Shown: positions 1 through 13,710 of the stretch, piece by piece | Numbering within the stretch: position 1 is the first letter of the stretch | Layout: the number at the start of each line of letters is the position of its first letter | From: Acridotheres tristis | Taxonomy: Eukaryota; Chordata; Aves; Passeriformes; Sturnidae | Assembly (NCBI GenBank): GCA_037013685.1 | Contig: CM072894.1 | Coordinates: 2,234,841 to 2,298,840 of the forward strand | Direction of reading: 5' to 3' | DNA length: 64,000 bases | Notes under the pieces: generated by a model | Told to the model about the DNA's origin: nothing | Databases searched by the model: none | Seen by the model: the letters and a program-made list of their open reading frames with translations, nothing else | Position numbers and translations under genes: made by a program

Positions 1-3000
1 TTGGTTGCTTATGCTGTGAGATTATGCTGCATAAAAATGAAATCCCAAGATAAAAAAAAACCAAAACCAACAAACCCCACACACTTACAGCTTCCCTGAA
101 GTTTGTCAGTCAGTGCTTATTTTAGAAATGGACTAGTTCAGGGGCATGAGAGAAAATTATGGTAATGCCACTGAATGCTTCAGTAGTCAGATGTCAGAGC
201 ACTCTGCATTTGTTTTGCTTGAATGCCATTTAATGTTGCTGCTTTTAGAAGATAATGTTCTGTTTTCTCACTTCATGACTCCCATGCTGGCATCAGCTGT
301 CTCCATTGTGGAATGTTCCATAATAGCTCATCAAATCCAAAAGTTTCAGTCTTCTTTTTGAGTACTCTTAAGTGAAGTGCAGAAAACTTTGTTTTGTTGT
401 TTGGTGGATTTTTCTACCACAGCTGGAAATTCCAGGGGAAAGGGTTAGGGCTGGAATGGAAATGGAGGAATGAAGTTCCCTCTCTTGGACATGGATTCAA
501 ACTGAGAGCAGAGCGATCCTGGCAGAGAACTCTGGGAAAATCTGTCAAATACCACGTTGTGCAACTGTAACACTTATTCAAAAGAGATAAAAAGGGAAAA
601 TGGATTGATTGTGGGGGAAAAAAGGAAAGAGAAAAAGGAGAGAGATGTTCTTACACCTTAAAATATCTTTGAAAGCAAATGTTGGTGTTGATTTTACTGG
701 CTGCTTGCAAATTGTGCCATAATTAAGGGAGGGGACACGATCCTTTGTGTTCACCCAGGCCACCAGTAAAGAATGAGAGCAGAACCCAGTTATGGTGCAT
801 TTTTATATTTATACCCCTTTCTTAATTCCCAAGCAGTTGCTTCCCTCACTTTTCTTGTTGTTGGAGAGGTGAAGCAATGCTGGCTCTGCAGTGGTGTCAC
901 CCTAAGATTCTGTCTTCTTCCCCTCCCTGCTGATGACTCACATTTGCACCCAAATGGCAAAGTTAACCCCTTAAAAGAGGAAAAATAACAACTCTTCTGG
1001 GAATGCACAGTGCAGGCAAACTGCTGCCTTTTTTTTTTTTTTTTCCCTTTGGAGTTTGGATTTTGCCTCAGCACTGGAAATGTACTGAGCAGTTATCCAG
1101 GCTGAAGTAGGTCAGAGTGTGAACTGTCTCAGTCTCTCTGGTTCAGGTGTCACAGAGCTTTTCTGCTTGCTGGCTAACTTTCAATTCCATTCTGAAACAG
1201 ATTAGAGGTCGTTGGCAGCTTTTTTTGGATTCAGCATCTTGGGTATTAGTGAAACCATTGCAGAAAAAGCTTTTTTAAAATTTGTTTGTTTGTTTGTTTC
1301 TTGAAGAAGATCTGTCTTTTCCTGCCTGGATTTGGCAAGATAGGAAGCTAGAATTGAAGGATTATTGAGATGAATTGACTGGAAGGTTAGACTTGCCGTT
1401 GATCAGCTTCACTATCTCTGTGCCATGATGGTTTTAATCTAGTGCTGGTCTATAGCATCTGAAATCTATTATAAAGTGATCACACTGGGTGGAATTGCAC
1501 TTCTGAAACCACAGCCTGAGTTCAGCAGAAATTGGACTGGACCTACTTTCTGTGAGTATCAGCTCCCTGGTGCAATGAGTGTTGTCTTAGGATACTTCTA
1601 GAAGACAAGGATGTGTCTAAAAGCAGCACTGATTTATTAGTAAAATCTAGAGAAAATGAGCTTTTGTGCTTGGCAGTTCTTCTGCTCCTCCTCTAATACA
1701 CTTTTTTCTGGTGCAAATTGGAGAAGTTGTGTCTGTGCATGCCCAAAGTTTGGCAAGTTCAAAGTGTATAACTTTAAATAGTTAATTCTGGAGAAGAGAA
1801 TCAGTTGGAATTATGAATGAGGTGAAAGAACAGAGAGGACAAGCCAAGAGATTCTTAATATTTCTGGCTGCTTTTGTACGTAGTGCACCTTTCATCACTG
1901 CATTTAGACTGGAGTCACTTCCTCACATTCAAGATTTTTGGCATCCTGGCTCTTTATCTAGTTGCAGAAGCATTAGACCACGATTGCTTAGCAGTAACCT
2001 CAAAGAACTTTTTGAGAAGAAGAGCTGGAAAAGTATCCTGGTAAAATTCAGGAGCAGAAAAAACTTTATCCTGGTAGAGTTCAGAGCACCTTCCGTCTGC
2101 TCCTCCCACCCTCTGAGCAGCCAAGCTGGACGTGTGAAATGTGTGCAAGCAAATGACAGCTTTGAATGGGCTGGAAATGCTCAAGTTCCCCTACTTTGGT
2201 AAAAATTTGTGGTAAAACAGTGAAAAAAAACTCGTAGAGAGAGCTTTGCATTCTGGCTGTGGCTGAGGTTTTCTCCCATGCAGGAAGGCTGGAAGCTTAG
2301 CTCATTTCTTTTCCAGATTATGTTGCTATCACTTGCCATCTGAAGCCAGAGCTTTGTCACAAAAGACATTGAAGATGACAGCTGAGAGCTGAAGAACTGG
2401 CACACCTAAAAGGGGAAGGACTTGTCACACTTGTTGCTGTTCAGATTCTGTGCAGGGCTCTCTGAAGACACTGCACATGCAATATTAACGTTCCCATATG
2501 GTCTGTGAGGGTGGAGTTGGAGGGACAGGAAATCTGTGCATGACAATTAGAAATGACCCAGCCCCTGTTGGAGACATCCCACCTTGGCAGCTCCAATTCC
2601 CCCCTATTTCTCCTCCTCAAAGGTGGCAGTGTCTGCTTTTCCCTTTGTGACAGTTCTCCTTGATGCTCACAGTCATTCAGGTGTCCCTCCTTACCTAAAA
2701 ACCAGATTTCCTAATTGCTGCAAAATATCAGTCGAGGTCTGAGCCTAAATAAATCCCTGATTTTAAATTTATGAAGCAAGGCATTCCAAACAGGTGTGGA
2801 AGTAAAAAAAATGATATGAAAGCTTAAGAGAAGAGTATAAATTCTTTCCAACACTTCCTCAAAAGCCCATTTTGTATCTCTGAGTGAATTTTGAAAGGGC
2901 TGCTGCAGACTCAGATGCTAAAGCTTGTCCACTGAGATATTCATATTTACCAGTTTCAGCTGCTCATTGTACTGAGTGAAGCAATTCCATCATCCTGAGC

Positions 3001-6000
3001 AGTTCAGGATGACAGATGAGCAAATTGATTCTTTAAAAGAAAAAAAGCCACACACATACACACAAAAAAAAACCCTCAAAAATTACTCAGAGCTTTGATT
3101 TGTACTGGTAATTATGACTAAAGACCTCTCTGAGTCTTACAATTAACTTTAATAACCTTATAAATATTCTCCAAATATAATTAAGGGAAATTACATGTTA
3201 GGGAAATAAAGATTAAGTGGCTGTGTTGGTGAGGACTAATAGGCCCTAGCAGAGCTGTGATTTACAAATAAGACCTCACAGACAAAGTGGCAACTGTCTG
3301 GCAAAGGTTTTGTTGATTCTTCTAGTCTGAGGAGATAGTATTGTTTGTACACCTTGTGCATCCAAATTAATGATTCTATTGGATAATTAAAGACTGGTCA
3401 ACACTAATATCACCAATCTCTGCTTGGATTTTTGAAGGTTTGAAAGGTAAGTTCAGCTTGAACGCTTTTTCCCATTGGATGGGCAGGGTGAGAGAACCTT
3501 GCCCAGAGTCATTGCCAGGCAGGGAGGCACAAATAAGGAAGGGCTGTGATACATGAGGGAGTTATGAGAGTTATTTGGGGTTGGTGGACAGCTGCAGCCC
3601 TCTGCTCTCGTGTGAATGGTTTCCTTTTTGTCACAGTGCTTATTTTAATGAACTCCATCTGCACAGAGCTCAGTCCATCACACAGAGCAGCTCATCATCC
3701 CTGTGGATGCACTAGGGATGCCATGAATCGTCCAGTCTATCAGGTTGCACATGAAAGCTGGATATGGAAACGAGCTCATAATCTGTGAAATTTATTTTGT
3801 AGTTAACTCTCTTGGGGTTTGTTTTCATTTGGTTTTATTTTTTTTTGCCTCCCCTCCAAAGTCATGATAATAGTGGCTTACCATTTGTGATTTTCCTGCT
3901 GTGAAAAGTGATTTTTTTTTTTTTTTCTGGAATCTCTGGTTTTATTCAGATATTGGTCTAGAAACTCGATGTCCTGTCCTTCAACCTCTTGCCAAGACAA
4001 ATACAACAAAGGAAATACAGAATGGGATTATTTTAAGGCAAATTCCATCTGAAATCAAAGAGCTTCTTTTAAAACAGAAATAAGGAAGGAGAATCAAAAC
4101 AGAAATAAGAAAAATAACTTAGATTTGTTAACAAGACTTAATTTTTAGCCTCAGCTTACTCAGATAAAGCTGCTTCTGCCTGAATCTAAATATATGAAGG
4201 ATGGCATCCAAAGCTCACTGGGAATATATGGTGCAGCCTATTTTCCTTTTCCTCTGCCATAGGTTGCACATAAATCCTCAAGCAGCTCACCACACCAAAA
4301 ATAAGGCTGTATAAATATCTGAGCACATGGAAAAATACCTCTCCTGTTGCTAGCACATTAGAAATTAAAAGAATTGGACCGTTTGAGGCACGAGGCGGGG
4401 ACCTCTTAAATTAGTAACAATTCTCCGAACACAAACATCCAGGTTTTAGGCAGATTTCTGGAAATGAGCAAGGCAGTGCTGGCACTGAGATGACAGTTCC
4501 TAAGTAGTATTTCAGAGGAAATGTCTGTCTGAGGGCTTGAACAATTTCCAGCAGCTGACATTTTGCAACCAAAAGTGTGCCAAATTAGGTAATTTACATT
4601 GCTTTTTCGCTCTTTGTGTTCCACTTCCTTCTTAGATGGCAGCATTGATACAGAGAATTGCTGCCTTAATCCGTGGCTGCCTGAAAGCATGAATTAGTCA
4701 CCTGAGCACTTTTAATAATCTTAAAGTGACACCGTGGAAGGGAGTTAATGCTGTCACTGGTGGCATTTGTGACCTCTCACCTGCAGCTGCCAGGTCTGTA
4801 TTGATAAGGAACTGCTGCTGCAATCGGGTGTCTGTGATAGCAATTAGGATGGAGGAGATGCAGATAAGGAACTCAGCTGTTAATCTGGGGGTGGTTTGTT
4901 GGTGGAGGCTTCTTGGTGCCTCCTTTGGACACTTTCTAATAACTTTTTATCCTCTTTATATTGTGGTGCCCAAATACTGCAAACAGTAATCTCTGCACTC
5001 AGTAATCTCGGTCTCCCAGGCAGATTTGGGAGCAGTCTCAGTGCTTTTCCTGTTAATGAAAAGTTAATATCACCTACTCCCCACAAATCCTGTGGAAGCA
5101 AGAAAGGGAGAGTATTTTATGACTTCCTCTGATTGGCTTAGCTAAAATTCGGGTTACTGTAGCTTATTTCCTGTTCCTGAGGCGTTTCTTCAGTTAAAGG
5201 TTAAACATTACATTAACATCTTAATCATCAAAATACAGGATGTTCATTCCTAGATTTTAGCCACAAACCCCTCGTGTTCAGCTGAGCTGTTTATGTGGCT
5301 GAGTCTCATTTCTGTTCAAAGGAAATAAAGTTTAGATGATGCTCTCATTCTGGTGGAAGCAAGAATTCATTGCTGTGTCTCTGGGCAGCTTTTTACAGCT
5401 TGTGTGGCTTTCATCACTTGCAGCCCTGAAGTTGGGAATAAAAACATTGTTTCAGGTGAAATCAAGCGTTCATGGAGAATTTAGCCTCTGTAGATTCTGC
5501 TCTCTAGGACTGAACTTCCATTGCTCCCAGGGTTGTGGATGCTTAGACTGTGGGGGTGACTTTAGTTGTTGTTTTCATTAACTTGCCCTTTTTCTGTTTG
5601 TAATAAACACTCTGCTCAGGTGTATGAACAAATTGCCACAAAAAGTGTCAAAAAAAAGTGTTGGCAAAAATGAAAAGTAATGCTAAACACGGGGTGAGAA
5701 TAAAGGGATTGTGACTGGATTAACCAGGATTTTGCTGGAGAACTGGGTTAGAAATTCACTGTATCATGTGGTTCCTGTCTGGTTGAACTTGCTGAAATGT
5801 TAAATTTTAAAAACTGCAAAACTGAAACACTGATAGACCCTGCTTTACTAATGGTGTAGCTGATGGATATTTCAGATTTTTGTATAGTCTGTTGTTGATG
5901 TTGGTTTAAGTTTAGGTTTGGAAAAACCAAGGCACTGTCCATTTTTAAATGCAGTATCATATAAATACCTGTGTGTTAACAAAGCTTAGTAACTTTTTAT

Positions 6001-7712
6001 TTAAGATCATTTCATCCCTAAGCCCTGTGGAGCAGCATGAACACTTTGGAGCCCGTCAGCTACCAGTGAATTTGAAATCAAAAGCCTAAGGCTCAGATCT
6101 GTGAAAATATTTTTCTTGACTATGTAGTTCTCAGTGACTTAAAAACCCCCTCTCTGTAGTTGTCTGCATTTTTTTAACCTCGTGGTTAAGGGTCAGCTCA
6201 GAGACCTTGGAGTGGTGACCCTCCACTGTGGCTTTGTCACATCAGGGCTGATGTGAACATTGCAGAGATCCTGATCCTGTGGTCTCTGAATGCTTGAAGG
6301 GAATGACTCCTGTAGGTTTCCATCCATGAAACTGCAAACCTGTTTACGAGGATCTGAGGAAAAAGGTTCACGTTTAAAAGGTTGATTCTCATCATTTCCA
6401 GTCTGAGCCGTGGTTGGTGATGGTGGTGACAAGAAGAGAAAAAGTAATTACTTCTTAAAGTACGTTTTAAAGCAATGAAGAAAAGAATTTCTCCCATGTT
6501 AGTATTCCAGTTTCTGTTGGAAATGGTTTCCTGGAAAGCTCAGGGATGTGTAGATGGACCATTGCTCGGGAAGCTGCGACTCGGAATGCCTGGGGGAAGG
6601 GCAGTGTGAATCTCATGGAGTGGTCTTTGAGTGCTTTAGTGAACACATTTTCAAGATCAAAAAAGCACAAGAACTGCGCTGAATTCACAAAAACGCACTC
6701 CTGTAGCACAAAGGGTTTAAATGTCACTGTGAGGCATGAAAGTCTTGGTTTGAGGAGAAAAGACTATTTTTATACAGCTTGTGTGCTAGAAAAAGCATAG
6801 TCACATACTGGCAATTCTGATGCTTCTTTAAGATCAGGAATATAATATTCCACTTATATTTAGCAGAACTATGGCTCCGTGTGAACACTTTAACCTTTGT
6901 TCTTTCTGTAAAGGTTATGGGCAGCTCTGTGGGATTCAGAACAGTGCTGGTGCTTTTTGACACCGAGGAGCTGCAAAGGTGGGCTCTTAAGTACTGTTCA
7001 TGTTAAGACAACATAGAAAAGCCCATAAACCCCCATTAATAATTATATTTATATTATATAATAATGCATTATTGAATAATCATTATGTATTTATAATACA
7101 TTTCTAAATATATTTCTATTATACCTACCAGACAAGCAGGAACGTAGTTTTGGAGGATGATGTGTGCTGTGAGGAGCATGCAGCTTTCCAGAGTCCTTTC
7201 CTGGCTTTCCTGTCATCAGAAAGGCATTTGCTCGTAGTAAATGCATTTAATGAAACTAATTTTAGAGCTACAGGTCAGCACTTAAATTCGTTTTCTCCTT
7301 GTTAGTCTCACGGCTAGATCAGGCCTTAGATTTTATAACAAACAGGAATTCCAGGTCTCATTTCTTCTCCCTGTGCCAGAGCTGTCTTTCACACAAGTGA
7401 AAGAACAGAGTTGTTGCCAGTTTTGTACCCTTTATAAGTCAGATTCCATTTTCTAACACTTGAATCATATTTCCAGCACTAGGGTGGTGCTTTTCCCCCT
7501 TTCTCACTCAATTTTGTTCCCCAGGTTTTATTTCTTTTGTCAGCGACAGAAATAGCAGTTGTGAACATTTGAACATGATGAAAAATGGCCAGTTTTTTTT
7601 TTTTTTTTTCTTTTTTTCTTTTCCACACTGAGATGCCAGAGGGGGATGGATGAGCAGGGAAATCACTTGTTATAAATGCATATTATAGTATTGGCTTTTT
7701 GCAAATATTAGG
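1..7712. other. Intergenic, no gene recognised
   Basis: AT-rich DNA without an open frame resembling a known protein; the open frames are short (mostly under 100 codons) and of random composition. It holds poly-T runs (about 1028-1044 and 7593-7620), a (GTTT)n tract near 1278-1300 and a very AT-rich patch at about 7035-7115. I see no convincing splice-flanked exon, but a non-coding exon or a distal alternative first exon of the downstream gene could not be recognised by eye. Confidence 0.6.
7593..7620. repeat. Poly-T / T-rich tract
   Basis: About 28 bases that are almost all T, broken by two C. It lies about 90 bp from the outer edge of the first LTR-like repeat copy. It could be a retroposon tail read in the antisense direction, but no SINE or LINE body could be identified next to it. 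Confidence 0.7.
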
Positions 7713-8133
7713 GTGGATACTATATGTGTGGTGTTGAAATGGTTTTTAAAATATAGTTTTCTTTAGAAGTAACATAAGTTGATAAAATGCATTTGTAATA
7801 ATTGAACTACCTTGGCTGGATAACACCCAGTGAAGACACCTGCTACTGATATACCAGTTACCATCTGTAGAAATTAAAAGACCACAGCTCAAATTAAAAC
7901 TGATAAGAAAAATAAATTAAAACCACAGCCAAGAAGCATGCATGCTCTAAAAAGGTGAACTCAAGGAATAGCCATGTAAACCAGTTCCTGGAATATGGAA
8001 AATAGTTTCTAGAAAAGTTTGAAAATTCATAGTAAGTCTATGATGAATTTAAGGGGTGTTTCTAAAAGAGCAGGGGTGCTCTTGGCTGAATGCCAAGCAC
8101 CCAGCCATTAGAACCCTTTGCTTTATTATTAAC
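7713..8133 (-). repeat. LTR-like interspersed repeat, copy A (inverted)
   Basis: The reverse complement of this segment aligns by eye along its whole length with 9225-9647. Shared blocks include the stretch around 7805-7870 (ATAACACCCAGTGAAGACACC) with 9510-9545, the block around 7983-8025 (GGAATATGGAAAATAGTTTC) with 9340-9380, and TGCCAAGCACC at about 8091 with GGTGCTTGGCA at 9259. No protein coding is visible. The size and composition would fit an avian endogenous-retrovirus LTR fragment, but the family is not identified. Borders are approximate. Confidence 0.65.
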
Positions 8134-9224
8134 TCATTTACTCTGCAAATGCTAAATGAATATTCAGGTTGTGGACAGAGGTTTTGAAGGGATTGGTGCT
8201 AATCAGCCTCTTTAGGGTTTTTCCTGCTGCAGGGGAATTGGTGGCAGAGAATCCTGAACATCATCGTCAGGGGAAAACAAACCCTTCAGTGAGAGATGGT
8301 TGTTATTGCAACTGGTGCAATATCACAGCAAGACTTAAAAGCTCGAGCAGATGCAGGGAGAATGATCAATACTCCCGGCAGTACAGTTCTGTGGAGTTTA
8401 CAGGGCTAATAAAAAACTGCTCAAAGAGGGAAATACGATAAACACTTAAATTTCCTCATAAAAGAGATGGCTGGAGTGAAAGCTCTACGATGTTTTGCTG
8501 CAGGGAGGTGGGAGTATATGACTTTACAGTGACTGTGATAAAGCTTTCCTTTTCCAGAGTGTATTTAAGCTGCAGGAATCTGCATGAAAATTCTAGGAGT
8601 AGCGCACTAAACCTGTCACCTACTTTGCTAATGATGTGCCATTTTGAGAACAAAAGCTAAACCATGTGAAATATGTAATACAGAGCAAACTCCATGTTTA
8701 ATCCTGATCAACTAGGTGGTTTATTTTATGTGGGTGATGGTATTAGTCAGATAAATCAGGTGCTGCTGACCCTGTAATGGTATCAGTGTTATACTTGTAT
8801 TGTCCATCACAATTAGAATCCTTATATAGTCCAATATTTGAACAGGAAAGTTGTGATCTCAGCTGAATGTCACCAGTACATTTAAAAGGATATTTTATAA
8901 AAAAGACATGAAAAAAATTCCTTATTTGTGCTGAGTAAATATTGCAACCTATTTGCAACAAGTTCTGTTACATTTAAGTGGATAATATCCTAAGGTGATA
9001 CCTGGTGAAAACAAATTAAGGGCAATTTTGTATCAGTCTCTTAAAATGAACCGGCCCAGTGGTGTTTTTAGTGGGAAAAGTGTTTTTAGTGGGAAAATCA
9101 GTCAGAGGAGATCAGATCATCCTAAGTGGTTCAAAAGTGGCCACCAGAGGGGCAGATTTGTAAAGTGTGAAAAACGAGGTTCACTTTCCTGGTAGATTTC
9201 AAAAAGTTTAATAAAAGACAGTAA
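8134..9224. other. Spacer between inverted repeat arms
   Basis: About 1.1 kb separating the oppositely oriented copies A and B. It contains an 18-bp tandem duplication at 9062-9097. No open frame resembles a known protein. The part from about 9165 to 9224 (GGTTCACTTTCC, TTTAATAAAAGACA) is shared with copy C near 9746-9800, so the LTR-like element probably extends leftwards from copy B into this spacer. Confidence 0.5.
9062..9097. repeat. 18-bp tandem duplication
   Basis: The unit GTGTTTTTAGTGGGAAAA occurs twice head to tail with no mismatch (9062-9079 and 9080-9097). Such short perfect duplications usually reflect replication slippage. No function is apparent. Confidence 0.85.
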
Positions 9225-9647
9225 GAGACAAACAATAAAGCAAAAGGTTATAATGGCCGGTGCTTGGCATTCAAGGGGTGTTTTGGAGACACCCCTTAAA
9301 TTCATCAGTACATTGCATATTCAGAGACCTATCATACATTTTCAAACTTTTCTATAAACTATTTTCCATATTCCAGGAACTGTTTTACAGGGCTATTCTT
9401 TGAGTTCACCTTTTTAGAGCATGCATGTTTCTTGGCTGTGGTTTTAATTTCTTTTTTTATGTTTTAATTTGGGCTGTGGTTTTTTAATTTCTACAGATGG
9501 TAACTGGTATATCAATAACAGGTGTCTTCACTGGGTGTTATCCAACCAAGGTAGTTCACTTACTACAAAGACATTTTATTAGCCTATGTTACTCCTAAAG
9601 AATATCTTAAAACCCATTTGAACACCACACATGTTGTATCCATCTCC
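9225..9647 (+). repeat. LTR-like interspersed repeat, copy B
   Basis: This segment is homologous to copy A in inverted orientation over about 420 bp, and its left part (9165-9340) is homologous to copy C in direct orientation. It carries the block AAGAGACAAACAATAAAG near 9222 and GGTGCTTGGCATTCA near 9259. Small internal differences between copies, for example a short insertion around 9451-9480 where a TTTTAATTTGGGCTGTGGTTTT-like stretch is duplicated, show independent decay. It is probably a non-autonomous or LTR remnant. Confidence 0.65.
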
Positions 9648-9741
9648 AAGGCATTCTGTAATGATGGAGCTTTGTGGGTGTTCCCAGTGAAATCTCTGCT
9701 CCTGCTGGAAATGTCAGAGAGCATCCTTCCCTCTGTGAAAA

Positions 9742-9930
9742 ATGAGGTTTGTTTTTTTGGTAAATTTTAAAAGGTTTAATAAAAGACAATAAGAGACAAA
9801 CAAGAAAGGAAAAGGTTATACAGCCGGGTGCTTGGCATTCAGCCAAGAGCACACACTAACCGGGAAAACACTTTGTTAAATGCATTAACATGTTGCATAT
9901 TCATAGACCTTCATGCATTATTCAAAATCA
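9742..9930 (+). repeat. LTR-like interspersed repeat, partial copy C
   Basis: Direct-oriented partial copy related to 9165-9340. Shared text includes TTTAATAAAAGACA, AAGAGACAAACAA, AAAGGTTATA, the GTGCTTGGCATTCA core and TGCATATTCA. It retains an AGCCAAGAGCAC extension that copy A also has but copy B lost. Sequence beyond 9930 no longer follows the other copies. The antisense open frames over copies B and C give similar peptides only because the DNA is repeated. Confidence 0.6.
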
Positions 9931-12900
9931 TTCCCCCCTCCCAACCTGCAAATCAACTTTTTTCCTTGTGGCTCCATCTTGTCACACACACTCTGATCAA
10001 TAAATTTCTTCCCTGGGGTTCTGGCGTCCATCACCCCTATCTTTATCCAGATAGGATAAGAAGGATTTCCTGATTATCTTTTTATTATTTTCTGAGTTAG
10101 TTACATGAACAAAAGCTTTTTACATCACCATGTTATAGTCCAAGAAAAAGAAGTTTATCACGCTATTATTTCTAAGTTTTGTTCATAGCAGAGCTGAAAG
10201 AAACTATATTAATGCAGCAAAGTTTTCCAACTTTCTACATATAGCATTCATTTTAATATTTGTGAAAACCCAATAATATAAGATGTGCTTTTAACACCTC
10301 CCACCCCTCAAGGCATTGTTTGGAGGAGATTTATTCCTGGATTGAGTGGGAGAACTGGAGGCTGGGCTGGGGCTGAAAACTTACCCAGTTTTCAGTGTAA
10401 GTGCTCAGCTCCCAGTCTGCCATAAATACTGATACATGGCTTGTTCTTCCTGAATTGTACACTGCCTAAATTCTTCAAAAGGAAGCCAATGAAGTTTTTC
10501 TTGCATAGCTAAAGGGCTGTTTCAGGTGTATCTTTGTATGTAAAGTTTCTTTGGGATAATTCCCTACACTTACTTGTCTCTTAGATATTCTGAATGATAA
10601 AAAATAATACAGTGGAAAGTTTTAAAAAATAATAACACTTAATAATATTCTCTCACATCCTAATTTCTAGATGGTAAGTGGGCCTTTGATGTGGACTGCA
10701 CTGTGAGCTGTTCTTGTGTGTAACTTCCTTGTGCTGGGATATGAACTGTAGTATCATTGCAGGTGTAGTGTGATGTGATAGGCATTTTTTTAAGCGTGTG
10801 AGCATTTCCAAGTGGTTTGTGCAGTTACAAAAGCATTTTTATAAAAACCTCATCTGTTTATCATGCTTATTCCTGGTATACAGCTGGATTGGTGGCAGAG
10901 CTGCTCCCGTTTGAAGTGATTTAGCCTTGCTTTTCCCTGGGTTGGGCTAAGCTGCAGTCACACACTCCCGTGGCTTTTGCAGGATTTCAGTGAAGCAGGC
11001 TTTGCTGACTGCAGCTCTTGTCGAGCCATTAACTTAGCTGGGAGTGTTCTCTGAATGTTCAAGGTGGTTTCCAGATAACCTTGGCATGGCCAAGGATTCC
11101 AAAAGCCCTGTCAGGTTAATAAGAGTAGAACTCCTCAGCTTTTCTCCTGCTGTATGAATGGAGCAGTGACTGATTTTGTGATCTCGCTGCCCACTGAAGT
11201 GACAGCTTCATTAATTGAGTAATGCTGTGAATTCTGCAGCTCCACATGTTTTATTCAGAGGAAACCTTAAACCTGCTGGTAGCTAATGCATGGGGGAAGC
11301 TGGATGTATTCATATGCTGGCCCAATCCTCAGCACTTTGAGCTTCTGTCTTCACTTAAACATGTTTTTCAGAGAAAGAGTTCCCTTTTGTACTTTATTCT
11401 CTGCTAGAAACTCTATGAAGAAATGGCTGGATAGCAGAAAATTGCATCTTCCAGATAGAATGAGGCTTGATGACCTCAAGGGTTGTTTTTTTTTTTAAAC
11501 TTTTTTTTTTTTGGCATTTTTATCTCCATGTATAAATAGCTCAGAAGTCTCTTCCTTGGCATTGGCTAGATGTAAAGTAGTGTTAAATGCTTTTGGGAGG
11601 TGAAAGTAGGCTTTCTCAGTTCCTTGTGAATGCAGCAAATCCAAGCTGCATGCTATATTTTCACACTTAGCTTCCCTAGCAGCTTTTACTCCCTAAGTAA
11701 TATGTGCTGATTTGCTGTAGTGTGTTTAAAATGCACTCCTAACAAAAGATTTATGCTGGACTTAAAAGACAGAAAAGTGTTTCATTACATCAGTTTGGAG
11801 CTGCATGCTGTCAGCAGATCCATCCTAATTTCTTCATGCAATTTTTTAGGTAATATTTTGATCAGCAACAATTCTTCCATCTCTTGAAGAGTCATTTAAG
11901 GTGGTCAGGTCGTGCTGCTTCCCTCCCTGGTGTTTGGTGTGAGCAGCTGAATAAGCTTGTCATTCATGCCCTTGAGTCTGCACTGATTGATTGATTTTTT
12001 TTTTTTTTTTTTAATTTTTTTTTTTGGAATTGGCTTGGCAAAGGTACATTTTTCTCAGCTCACTACTCGTCCCATAGGAGAATTTCTCAACTGTATAAAG
12101 TGCCCTGGCACAGGATCCTCCTGGAACTGCCAGGGGAGCCCAGGTGGAGTTCACTGGGGACAAACCCACGGATTTATCTGTCTGCAAAAGGTCACCAGGA
12201 ATTCTCTGTGACCTCAAGGAGACTTTTTATTCCTTTCAGGCAGCATCTCAGGTTTCAAGGAGCTCTGTTGCTTCCCTGCTTCACTGGGGCTGTTGAGCCA
12301 TGGAGATTTGCTACCTATTAAAGCATCACTGACATGGAAGGCTTTGAGGTCTGCTCTCCAAATTTTAGTTGGTTTAAACTCTTGTGCTGTCTGACTGCCA
12401 GGTGACATGGCTGTGAGCATCATTAAAGCTTAGGAGAAGTTGCTGTGAGTCTTTTAGAAATGCTACACTCCATGAAATTGTTTTCAAGGCTGAGAAGATA
12501 ATGAAAATTATTCTTTGTATAACTTCCTTATGAATTGTGGATTCGTTTTTGAATATAACTTAAAACCTCACTTTAGCTTTAGTAGTAAACTGTGTTGTGA
12601 TGATGAATGTTTGACATTAATATTCTGGAATCACTTACAATAAATATTCTGTTCTCTGGCAGACATGACTCCAAAACCTGTTGTTTTGTATGTCTGTAGC
12701 TTCAAGTATTTCTACATCCATAACAGACAGCTTTAAAAAATCAGGGGAGAAGTCAGAGCTTTTAGTAAAATCTGTATTGTGATAACTGGTGTGTGCCAAA
12801 GGAACCCAGAACATGTAAAAATGTCTCGTGTGGTTTGGGATTTTTTTTTTTTTTGTGTTTGTGATATTGGCATTGTGATGGATTTTACAGAGGAATGTAA

Positions 12901-13710
12901 AATCCTCATTTTTTTATGATCAAAGGCATGGCTTCAATTCACATTCCTTCTTTCCTCCCTTTGTCAGTCAGTAGGATGTGCATGATAATAAAATACCTGT
13001 TGAGGTCACTGTGGGCAATCTCAGAGGAAGAAACTTGGAAAAGGAGAGCAGCAACAAAAAGTACCAGAGGGATGAGAAGGGGACCAAACACACCCTCCAG
13101 GAGCTGCCAGAAGAGCTAATGATGGGTTTCAGCTGTAGTTCCTGTGTCACTGACCAAGCTCAGCTGTGCTCTGAGCTACAAAAAGAAGAAATTCTGTCTC
13201 CATCCATTCCTCCATCAAAAAGTTTCCACCAGTCTCCCCTCTCTGTTGTAATTTAGAGTTAAATGGTCTCTCTTTAGAATTCCCACTCTTAACTAAGAAA
13301 AGGCAATAAATTATTTTTAAGTCCCAAAATACTGAGCCTGGGAGGTAGGAGACAAAACAATGCACGAGGTTCTACCCCTAAAAACAGCATTTAGTTGAGC
13401 CCTCAGCTTCTGCTTTGTGCTCTGAGGTGCTCCTACATAAAAACCATTTTTCAGCACAGCACACTGCTGCCTGTTCTTCCACTTAGCCACAAGGCTGTGG
13501 GAGCCTGCAGGAATAATATTGTGAACCTTTTCAAACTGCTTCATGGGCTTTTTTTCTGCTGTTGAAGTGAGGCTGAATGTGAAAGCTGTTACCTTTTGAC
13601 AGGCTGCTTGGTATTTAAATAAAAAAACCCAACCCTGTAGGTTTTGTTTGAGTACTTCAAAAGTATTGGAGATGGAGCAGAGAGTGAGGATGAAGAACAG
13701 GAATTGCTTA

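Noticed and set aside
9117..9852. Two similar antisense peptides (both with an ECQAP...ITF...VCLLLSFIK pattern)
   Set aside because: The resemblance comes from the duplicated LTR-like DNA, not from a conserved protein; reading frames are short.
12916..13256. Overlapping sense open frames that look somewhat charged and exon-like
   Set aside because: Composition hinted at coding, but there is no family match and the two frames overlap; not supported.
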